Shown: in pieces, positions 1 through 5,109 of the stretch
Layout: every line of letters begins with the position of its first letter
Numbering within the stretch: the stretch's first letter is position 1
From: Psychrilyobacter sp.
Lineage (GTDB): Bacteria; Fusobacteriota; Fusobacteriia; Fusobacteriales; Fusobacteriaceae
Length of the DNA: 6,880 nt
Direction: 5' to 3'
Assembly: GCA_030621995.1 (NCBI GenBank)
Contig: JAUXGP010000087.1
Location: 1-6,880 of the forward strand
Position numbers and translations under genes: made by a program
Notes under the pieces: model-generated
What the model saw: only the letters and a program-made list of their open reading frames with translations
Told to the model about the DNA's origin: nothing
Database searches by the model: none

Positions 1-88
1 TATGAAGTGGATGAAGAGTAAAAAAGTGATAGGTTGGGTATATGCATATACCCAACCTATCACTTTTTTACTCTTCATCCACTTCATA
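1..88. repeat. Perfect 88-bp palindrome at the window edge
   Basis: Bases 1-44 are the exact reverse complement of bases 45-88, with no mismatch and no spacer; the axis lies between 44 and 45 in a TATGCATA core. The inner 46 bases (22-67) form the terminator of the minus-strand lipoprotein gene. The outer arms go further: 68-88 hold the last six codons and stop of that gene, and 1-21 hold the same codons and stop reading on the plus strand (Y-E-V-D-E-E-stop). A terminator needs only the inner part, so symmetry that extends into coding sequence is unexpected. The left limit is the window edge, so the true length is unknown. It may be a fold-back artefact at a contig end, or the junction of two inverted gene copies. 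Confidence 0.97.
22..67 (-). terminator. Rho-independent terminator of the lipoprotein gene
   Basis: Directly after the stop codon of the minus-strand lipoprotein gene comes a long GC-containing stem (AGTGATAGGTTGGG paired with its complement), closed by a TATATGCATATA core and followed on the minus strand by a run of six T. As assembled it could act in both directions. The stem is up to 23 bp and perfect, longer than a typical terminator. The distal half may not be genuine if the surrounding palindrome is an artefact. Confidence 0.75.
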
Positions 89-571
89 GGTCATCCTGCT
101 GGTTATACTCCCATCTTTTCCATAGGAAACAGCATCCCCGATCATACTGTCATCTTTGAATCGAACTTCAAATTTAACAGCTGAATTTTCATAGTATTCT
201 GTCAGCATACCATGTAACCTTCCCTCACTGTAATTTTCCACTATTTTTTTATTCCCGTTGGAATAATATTGGTATTTTGCACCATCTAATTTATTTTCAA
301 TAAAATTCATCTTTGATTTTAAACTGCCATTTTCATAATAAAATAAAAATTCTCCATGAAATTTACCCTCTTTAAAAGTTCCAAGGGCTTTTTCCTTTTT
401 ATTGTCGTAGTAAGACCTTGCCTCACCTGTATAGAGTTTTTCATTTTTATAATAAAGACCATTTTTCTGCTTTAGACTGTTAAACTTTGTTTCCCCTGTA
501 AAAAAGTCAAGGCTGCTGCACCCTCCTAAAATTAATAATACCAGAATAATAATAAATTGTTTTAACTTCAT
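68..571 (-). CDS. MORN-repeat (YwqK-like) lipoprotein
   Basis: A 167-residue protein of unknown function, predicted to be exported and lipid-anchored. The N-terminus is a lipoprotein signal: K2/K4, a hydrophobic stretch (6-15), then the lipobox L15-G16-G17-C18 with Cys18 as the lipidated residue. The rest is five repeats of exactly 24 residues, marked by glycines at 49, 73, 97, 121 and 145. Their pattern is roughly G-E/A-x-x-x-Y-Y-x-N-G-x-x-K followed by x-x-x-F/Y-x-x-G/D. This is the MORN-type repeat found in proteins often auto-named 'YwqK family antitoxin'; that name does not establish an antitoxin role, and no toxin gene is adjacent. Such proteins are frequent as paralogous families in Fusobacteriota (general knowledge). 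GGGAGG (578-583) ends six bases before the ATG and supports this start. The gene is divergent from the coiled-coil gene and ends in its own terminator. Confidence 0.88.
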   Translation of the reverse strand: MKLKQFIIILVLLILGGCSSLDFFTGETKFNSLKQKNGLYYKNEKLYTGEARSYYDNKKEKALGTFKEGKFHGEFLFYYENGSLKSKMNFIENKLDGAKYQYYSNGNKKIVENYSEGRLHGMLTEYYENSAVKFEVRFKDDSMIGDAVSYGKDGSITSRMTYEVDEE

Positions 572-588
572 ATTCCACCTCCCTGTTT

Positions 589-617
589 ATTATACAGTTT
601 TTAAAAAATTATTTCCA
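589..617 (-). promoter_or_regulatory. Possible promoter of the lipoprotein gene
   Basis: On the minus strand there is a consensus -10 TATAAT (589-594) with TGGAAA (612-617) 17 bases upstream as a weak -35. The -10 lies so close to the gene that transcription would begin at or inside the Shine-Dalgarno sequence (578-583). Either the leader is extremely short or the real promoter lies further upstream. Confidence 0.35.
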
Positions 618-630
618 GGATAATTTAAAG

Positions 631-659
631 TTGAATTTATTTATTTTTTCTACTATACT
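631..659 (+). promoter_or_regulatory. Sigma70-type promoter of the coiled-coil/aldolase operon
   Basis: TTGAAT (631-636), a 17-base spacer and TATACT (654-659) match the housekeeping sigma consensus well. Expected transcription start is near 666, giving a leader of about 24 bases to the ATG at 690. A second -10-like TATAAT overlaps at 660-665 but lacks a matching -35. No separate promoter is evident ahead of the aldolase gene. Confidence 0.65.
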
Positions 660-679
660 TATAATAAAAGAAAAAATAT

Positions 680-686
680 GGAGGAG
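680..686 (+). promoter_or_regulatory. Shine-Dalgarno that sets the start at 690
   Basis: GGAGGAG sits just before the ATG at 690, with five bases between GGAGG and the ATG. The in-frame ATG at 678 overlaps this site and has only an A-rich stretch before it, so translation very probably starts at 690, four codons later than the longest open frame. Confidence 0.8.
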
Positions 687-689
687 TAT

Positions 690-1502
690 ATGAGTTTATT
701 TGGAATCAAAGAAAAAGAAAAAATAGCTGAGTTAAACATCCAAATCGATAATTTACAAAAAGAAATAACAAAGATCAAGACCAAGGAGGATGAATTAGTA
801 AATATCATCCAGGAAAAAGATATAAAAATAGAAAAAATATCCAAATCTCCCCATGACAGACAATTTGAGAAGATCACCCTGGAGTTTGACAGGGTTAAAA
901 CAGAAAATACAGACTTAAAAATATTAAATGAAAATTTAAAGTTAGAAAATATGAAATTAATCGGGACAAATTATGAGACAGCTAAAAAAATCACAGAGAT
1001 CGAGAAGGCAGCGGCTGACTTAAGGAAAGAAAATGAAACCTTAAAACAATCTAAAGAACCTAAGACCATCAGGAAAGAATCCAGATACAGAGTTTTAATT
1101 AAAGATCTTTATTCTGCGAGAAAGCATGATGAATTCAAGAAAATCTGTGAAAATTCAGGGCTTATATATGTAAGTGAATTAGAAAATTGGAATTTTGAAA
1201 AATTAATAGAGGATGGAATCTCTAAAACAAAGATAAATAATGCTGAAAATGAATATATTAAATTTAAAAATGGTGAATTTAATTCAGAGATAGAGGAATA
1301 CTTAGTCTATGGGCATAAGGTATCCAAGGTATTTTTCAGATACAGAAGTTTCGTTTCCTACCTGATGGAAACGGGAATAAAGTATCTCTACCAATTAGAA
1401 GACTTTGATTTTAAAATCTTGGAAGAGGATAAATTCACCCCTGCACAGGTGGAAAAATTAAAAGAAAAACTAGCTGAATATAATAAATTAAGAAAAAAAT
1501 AA
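690..1502 (+). CDS. Coiled-coil protein with two C-terminal helical repeats
   Basis: A 270-residue, charged, probably cytoplasmic protein with no signal peptide or membrane segment; I do not recognise it as a named family. Residues about 7-120 are rich in K, E, I and L with heptad-like spacing and are almost certainly coiled coil, broken near S51-D56 (SKSPHD). After a basic linker (121-134) comes a globular C-terminal part. Residues 149-187 align without gaps to 221-259 (offset 72), sharing F149/F221, G157/G229, Y160/Y232, L164-E165/L236-E237, F169/F241, L172/L244 and E174-D175/E246-D247. Each unit reads helix, G-[IL]-x-Y-[VL]-x-x-L, then F-x-x-L and a further helix. This recalls the helix-hairpin-helix-like fold of the RNA polymerase alpha C-terminal domain, so nucleic-acid binding is possible but unproven. 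It is first in an operon with the threonine aldolase 30 bases downstream; no functional link between them is evident. Confidence 0.8.
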   Translation: MSLFGIKEKEKIAELNIQIDNLQKEITKIKTKEDELVNIIQEKDIKIEKISKSPHDRQFEKITLEFDRVKTENTDLKILNENLKLENMKLIGTNYETAKKITEIEKAAADLRKENETLKQSKEPKTIRKESRYRVLIKDLYSARKHDEFKKICENSGLIYVSELENWNFEKLIEDGISKTKINNAENEYIKFKNGEFNSEIEEYLVYGHKVSKVFFRYRSFVSYLMETGIKYLYQLEDFDFKILEEDKFTPAQVEKLKEKLAEYNKLRKK

Positions 1503-1516
1503 TTGAATTTTTTTTA

Positions 1517-1525
1517 GGGGGGGAG
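1517..1525 (+). promoter_or_regulatory. Shine-Dalgarno of the aldolase gene, in a G7 tract
   Basis: Seven consecutive G (1517-1523) followed by AG form the ribosome binding site, with seven bases between GGAG and the ATG at 1533. The G tract follows a run of eight T (1508-1515). The whole intergenic spacer is 30 bases, consistent with cotranscription with the upstream gene. Confidence 0.65.
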
Positions 1526-1532
1526 TAGATAG

Positions 1533-2558
1533 ATGAAAAAAAGTTTTGCAAGTGATAACTACAGCGGGGTACATCCTAATATTATGAAGAGTTTAATAGA
1601 GGCCAATGGCGGGCACCAGTCTCCATATGGAGGAGATGAATATACAGCAAAAGCCAAAGAAAAGTTCAATGAAATATTCGGGCCGGTAGAGACACTGTTT
1701 GTATACAATGGAACTGCATCAAATGTTTTTGCCCTGGATATAATGAAGGAGATAGGCAGTGCTGTTATCTGCCCTGAGACCGCTCATATTTTTACAGATG
1801 AGACCGGTTCAACAGCTAAGGTGACAGGAATGCAGATGTTGACTGTACCAAGTACAGATGGTAAATTAGATATGGAAAAAACCAAGAAATATCTGCTGTT
1901 TAAGGATACTTTTCACAGGCCTAACCCATCTATTGTCTCAATCAGCCAAGCTACGGAAAACGGGACTATCTATACTTTGGATGAGATAAAGGAGATCTCT
2001 GCTTTTGCTAAGGAACACGGAATGTATCTCCATATGGACGGTGCCAGGATTTCCAATGCAGCAGTGGCTTTAGGATGTTCATTGGAGGAGATGACAAGGG
2101 GATGCGGGGTGGATATCCTTTCCTTTGGTGGAACTAAAAACGGGATTATGTTTGGAGAAGCCACAGTTATTTTCAATGACAAATTAAAGGATAGAGTAGT
2201 AAAATTTGAATATCTCAGAAAACAAAATTTACAGCTTCATTCAAAAATGCGATATATAGCAGCTCAATACCTGACTCTTTTAGAAGAAAATCTTTGGTAT
2301 GAAAATGCTAAAACAGGAAATGAGATGGCAAAATATCTGGAAGGTGAACTCCTAAAAATTGACATCTCTATAACCAATGAGGTAAGGGGAAATACTGTGT
2401 TTGCAATTTTACCTGAAAAAATTATAGAACCCCTGCAGGAATTTTGTTATTTCTACGTCTGGGATCCAAATACTTCAGAGGTCAGGTTCGTTATGTCCTT
2501 TGATATCTTAAAGGAAGACATCGACCTCTTTATAGAAAAAATAAAAGAATTGAGTTAA
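1533..2558 (+). CDS. ltaE: Low-specificity L-threonine aldolase (PLP-dependent)
   Basis: Predicted to cleave L-threonine and L-allo-threonine to glycine and acetaldehyde in the cytoplasm, using pyridoxal phosphate; it belongs to the beta-eliminating lyase / fold-type I aminotransferase group. At 341 residues it has the family's usual length and looks intact. Visible motifs are the N-terminal SDNYSGVHP (7-15), the cofactor-phosphate loop Y58-N-G-T-A-S-N64, the active-site His85 in ETAHIFTDETGS, the cofactor-ring Asp in HMDGAR (D169, R172), the Schiff-base Lys202 in SFGGTKNG (197-204), and Arg318 in EVRFVMSFD as probable carboxylate ligand. Family members differ in stereospecificity, and a related beta-eliminating activity cannot be excluded. 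It is second in an operon with the coiled-coil gene and ends just before a bidirectional terminator. The physiological role is glycine supply or threonine breakdown. Confidence 0.92.
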   Translation: MKKSFASDNYSGVHPNIMKSLIEANGGHQSPYGGDEYTAKAKEKFNEIFGPVETLFVYNGTASNVFALDIMKEIGSAVICPETAHIFTDETGSTAKVTGMQMLTVPSTDGKLDMEKTKKYLLFKDTFHRPNPSIVSISQATENGTIYTLDEIKEISAFAKEHGMYLHMDGARISNAAVALGCSLEEMTRGCGVDILSFGGTKNGIMFGEATVIFNDKLKDRVVKFEYLRKQNLQLHSKMRYIAAQYLTLLEENLWYENAKTGNEMAKYLEGELLKIDISITNEVRGNTVFAILPEKIIEPLQEFCYFYVWDPNTSEVRFVMSFDILKEDIDLFIEKIKELS

Positions 2559-2560
2559 TA

Positions 2561-2598
2561 AAATAGGAGGAGAGTTCAAATGAACTCTCCTCCTATTT
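2561..2598. terminator. Bidirectional terminator between convergent genes
   Basis: Two perfect 18-base arms (2561-2578 and 2581-2598) around AA form a GC-rich hairpin with core AGGAGGAGAGTTCA. It is followed by ATTTGTTTA on the plus strand and ATTTTATTAA on the minus strand. It fills nearly all of the 42 bases between the aldolase stop and the SulP stop, so it probably ends both transcripts. The T-tracts are interrupted on both sides. Confidence 0.88.
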
Positions 2599-2600
2599 GT

Positions 2601-4124
2601 TTATGCTAAACTATCATCCGCTACATGATAGCTAGGGTCTTCAAATACATTTACCTCTATTATTTCCTCAGCATTTTTTAACAATACTAAACAATCTGAG
2701 CTGAGATGTTTCAGATGAATTTTTTTATCTATCTCACTGTATTTTTCTGTAATGAAATTTATTGCCTCAATGGCAGAATGATCACTTATATGAGAATTAT
2801 CAAAGTCGATATATACTTCTTTCGGATCTTCTTTAGGGGTAAATAACTCCTTGAAACTTACAGCTGAACCAAAAAATAATGGACCATCTAATCGATATAC
2901 TTTAGCTCCATCCTCTCTAATTTCAGTTCGAACAGCAATTTTTTTACCCTTTTCCCAGGCAAAAATCAATGCTGAGATGATAACTCCGATGATAACTGCA
3001 AGGGCTAGATCGTGTAAAACAGTGATAACTGCAACAATTAATATTATAACTATATCCTTTGTTGGAACTCTTTTTCTTAACTTTAAACTGTCCCAGGCAA
3101 AGGTTTCTATAACTACCATGAACATTACTCCTACAAGAGCTGCCAGTGGAATGATTTCAATTATTTTAGAACCGAATAAGACAAATGACAGCAGTGATAA
3201 TGCTGTGGCAATTCCCGAAAGTCTTCCCCTACCATTACTTGTGATATTAACGATGGACTGACCGATCATGGCACAGCCACCGGTACCACCCATAAATCCA
3301 TTGAGGAGATTTCCTATTCCCTGTCCAATACACTCACGGTTTCCCTGCCCTCTGGTATCTGTAAGATCATCAACCAATGAAAGGGTCAACAGTGATTCAA
3401 TAAGCCCAACCAGTGCAGCCGTTACTGCAAATGGAACTATGATCTCCAAAGTTTCCAGATTGACCGGCAGGTTAGGGATATGAAATTGCGGCAACCCGCC
3501 GGATATTCCACCCTTTGCAAATTCTTTAACATTCGGCATATGAACCCCTATTTTATTCAGCCACATAGCTAAACCGGTAGTTACTACTATTCCCACAAGA
3601 GATGCGGGTATAGCCTTTGTAAATTTTGGCAAAAAATGAATGATTGCCATGGTTAACATTACTAAAGCTATCATTACATATAGTTGTACCCCTTCCATCA
3701 ATTTCCCGTCGACTTTAAATTGATTTAATTGAGCTAAGAAGATAACGATGGCTAAACCATTTACAAATCCAAGAATTACCGGATAGGGAATCATACGTGC
3801 AAATTTCCCTAATTTAAATACACCTGTCAGTATTTGTATTAAACCCATCAATACCACTGTGGCAAACAGATATTCTATCCCATGTCTAGCTACTAAAGCT
3901 ACGAAAACCACCGCTACACTTCCTGCTGCTCCAGAAATCATCCCAGGCCGGCCGCCAAATATTGCAGCACAAAGACCGATGATAACCGATGCATGAAGAC
4001 CTATTAACGGGTCGATTCCAGCTACAAAGGCAAAAGCTATAACTTCTGGAACCAGAGCTAAAGCTACTGTAAGACCTGCAAGAACTTCATTCTTGAGGTT
4101 TATATTACGAATTATTGATATCAT
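2601..4124 (-). CDS. SulP-family anion transporter with STAS domain
   Basis: A 507-residue inner-membrane transporter of the SulP/SLC26 family. Hydrophobic segments span about residues 12-390, in keeping with the family's multi-helix core. Recognisable elements are the N-terminal KNEVLAGLTVALALVPEVIAF-type helix (11-31), the GGRPGMISGAAGS segment (57-69), IESLLTLSLVDDLTDTRGQ-like residues (242-260), and GGTGGCAMIGQSIVN (279-293). A cytoplasmic STAS domain follows (about 397-490), with S447-D448-H449-S450 at the position of the family's conserved loop. SulP members carry sulfate, bicarbonate or C4-dicarboxylates. The sequence resembles the bacterial BicA/marine SulP branch more than classic sulfate permeases, but the substrate cannot be fixed from sequence. 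No sulfur-assimilation gene is nearby. GGGAGG (4129-4134) four bases before the ATG supports the start. It appears to be a single-gene transcript between its own promoter and the shared terminator. Confidence 0.92.
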   Translation of the reverse strand: MISIIRNINLKNEVLAGLTVALALVPEVIAFAFVAGIDPLIGLHASVIIGLCAAIFGGRPGMISGAAGSVAVVFVALVARHGIEYLFATVVLMGLIQILTGVFKLGKFARMIPYPVILGFVNGLAIVIFLAQLNQFKVDGKLMEGVQLYVMIALVMLTMAIIHFLPKFTKAIPASLVGIVVTTGLAMWLNKIGVHMPNVKEFAKGGISGGLPQFHIPNLPVNLETLEIIVPFAVTAALVGLIESLLTLSLVDDLTDTRGQGNRECIGQGIGNLLNGFMGGTGGCAMIGQSIVNITSNGRGRLSGIATALSLLSFVLFGSKIIEIIPLAALVGVMFMVVIETFAWDSLKLRKRVPTKDIVIILIVAVITVLHDLALAVIIGVIISALIFAWEKGKKIAVRTEIREDGAKVYRLDGPLFFGSAVSFKELFTPKEDPKEVYIDFDNSHISDHSAIEAINFITEKYSEIDKKIHLKHLSSDCLVLLKNAEEIIEVNVFEDPSYHVADDSLA

Positions 4125-4171
4125 TTTTCCTCCCTATTATTAAAAAACATGTAATTTTATATACAAATGTT

Positions 4172-4200
4172 ATTCTATCATTTTTTCAAGACTTTTTCAA
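4172..4200 (-). promoter_or_regulatory. Sigma70-type promoter of the SulP gene
   Basis: On the minus strand TTGAAA (4195-4200), a 17-base spacer and TAGAAT (4172-4177) form a near-consensus promoter. It would give a leader of roughly 40 bases to the ATG at 4124. No riboswitch-like structure fits in this leader. Confidence 0.65.
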
Positions 4201-4204
4201 CTAT

Positions 4205-4222
4205 TCTTAGATAAATCTTAGA
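4205..4222. repeat. Short direct repeat just upstream of the SulP promoter
   Basis: TCTTAGA occurs at 4205-4211 and again at 4216-4222, an 11-base period close to one helical turn. It lies immediately upstream of the predicted -35 box of the SulP promoter, the usual place for an activator site. In AT-rich sequence a 7-mer pair can arise by chance, so the regulatory reading is only a suggestion. Confidence 0.4.
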
Positions 4223-4261
4223 AATTTAATTTAAAATACGTGCACCATTGCGAAAATTCAG

Positions 4262-4297
4262 TTGATAAAATAAAATAGGGCAGAAAATCTACCCTAT
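4262..4297 (-). terminator. Rho-independent terminator after the acyltransferase gene
   Basis: On the minus strand, ATAGGGTAGA and TCTGCCCTAT (4275-4297) pair over ten positions with one G-T, around a three-base loop. A TTTATTTTAT tract follows (to about 4262). It begins four bases after the acyltransferase stop codon and should end the lipid-gene transcript before the SulP promoter. Confidence 0.82.
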
Positions 4298-4300
4298 CCC

Positions 4301-5032
4301 CTAGTATTTATTATAGTTGTTTAAGATTATTTCCTTGACTACATTATGAATATTTTTCAGACCTTCCCTGTCATAATCCTTGGTATCTATTATCTTACCA
4401 ATGACTAATTTTACATTTTTATTTTTAAACATCTTAATACTCTTTTTATTTTGAATATCGTAGGTACCCTTCAGAGTGATCGGGATAATCTTCGCTTTAG
4501 AGTCAATGGCTACCTTGAATCCGCCATTTTTAAATTCTCCTATCATACCACTGTCAGATCTGGTCCCCTCTGGAAAAACCAGCATAGGGTAGCCATCTTT
4601 GATAAGTTTTACAGATTTTCGTATAGCTTTTATCCCCTCTCTGGGGTTTTTCCTGTCTATAAATATGGAGTTAGTCAAGGGTATCCAGGTTTTAAAAAAC
4701 ATCCAAGTTTCCATCTCTTTCTTAGCCATAAATCCAGGTACAAAAGGAAAATATCCTTGAATTAATGGTATATCTATATTACTCTGGTGGTTAGAGATCA
4801 AAACCATGGGCTCCTCCATAGAAAGACTTTTAAACTCCTCCTCATCTTCATAGATCACCTCTACTTCAGCATTGGTTCTTTCTATGATTCCCCTTCCAAA
4901 TCCTCTAAATAGATCTCTGGCATATAAGACACGATCTTTTTCAACCTCTATTTTTTTTACCTTAGATAATTTAAATATATTTAATTTTAAAAAGTATAAA
5001 AACCCAAATAATGTTACTCTTAATAATGTCAT
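4301..5032 (-). CDS. plsC: 1-acyl-sn-glycerol-3-phosphate acyltransferase
   Basis: Predicted to acylate lysophosphatidic acid at the sn-2 position to give phosphatidic acid, the precursor of all membrane phospholipids, acting at the inner face of the cytoplasmic membrane. The 243-residue length is typical. The four family blocks are present in order: block I N81-H82-Q83-S84-N85-I86-D87 (the HX4D catalytic pair), block II F124-IDRKNP, block III F153-PEGTRS with the phosphate-binding Glu/Gly/Arg, and block IV I182-IPITLKG. The N-terminus (1-20) is hydrophobic and probably membrane-associated. GGAGGT (5038-5043) ends five bases before the ATG. It lies downstream of cardiolipin synthase on the same strand, has its own promoter in the 77-base gap and is followed by a terminator. 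A paralogue with other acyl-acceptor specificity cannot be excluded, since genomes often carry several PlsC-like genes. Confidence 0.92.
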   Translation of the reverse strand: MTLLRVTLFGFLYFLKLNIFKLSKVKKIEVEKDRVLYARDLFRGFGRGIIERTNAEVEVIYEDEEEFKSLSMEEPMVLISNHQSNIDIPLIQGYFPFVPGFMAKKEMETWMFFKTWIPLTNSIFIDRKNPREGIKAIRKSVKLIKDGYPMLVFPEGTRSDSGMIGEFKNGGFKVAIDSKAKIIPITLKGTYDIQNKKSIKMFKNKNVKLVIGKIIDTKDYDREGLKNIHNVVKEIILNNYNKY

Positions 5033-5065
5033 TACGTACCTCCAAACTTATAAATTACACCTGTC

Positions 5066-5094
5066 ATTTTAACACGTTAAGTTAGCAAAGTCAA
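5066..5094 (-). promoter_or_regulatory. Sigma70-type promoter of plsC
   Basis: On the minus strand TTGACT (5089-5094), a 17-base spacer and TAAAAT (5066-5071) form a strong match, giving a leader of about 27 bases. The -35 begins only 15 bases after the cardiolipin synthase stop, and no terminator hairpin is seen there. plsC can therefore be read both from this promoter and by read-through. TTAAC-AC-GTTAA (5069-5080) overlaps the -10 and spacer and could be an operator. Confidence 0.7.
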
Positions 5095-5109
5095 AGGATA
5101 TAAGTTTTT

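Noticed and set aside
2..184. Plus-strand open frame of 60 codons starting in the palindrome
   Set aside because: It reads through the palindrome and then antisense to the lipoprotein gene, has no ribosome binding site and resembles no protein. It exists because of the mirrored bases.
678..689. ATG at 678 as start of the coiled-coil protein
   Set aside because: The strong GGAGGAG site overlaps this ATG and serves the ATG at 690; nothing resembling a ribosome binding site precedes 678.
1493..1516. A-run and T-run around the coiled-coil stop as a terminator
   Set aside because: The possible stem is eight A-T pairs only, with no G or C. It is too weak for an intrinsic terminator and more likely AT-rich coincidence within an operon.
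1970..2182. Minus-strand 70-codon frame inside the aldolase gene
   Set aside because: It is opposite the PLP-lysine region of a well-recognised enzyme and has no independent support.
2564..2610. AGGAGG followed by ATG at 2580 as a small gene
   Set aside because: The Shine-Dalgarno-like sequence is one arm of the terminator hairpin, and the frame ends after nine codons.
2851..3483. Two plus-strand open frames opposite the SulP gene
   Set aside because: They are antisense to a clear transporter gene, lack ribosome binding sites and show no domain-like sequence.
4451..5072. Two plus-strand open frames opposite plsC
   Set aside because: Both are antisense shadows of a gene with all four acyltransferase motifs; no start signal supports them.
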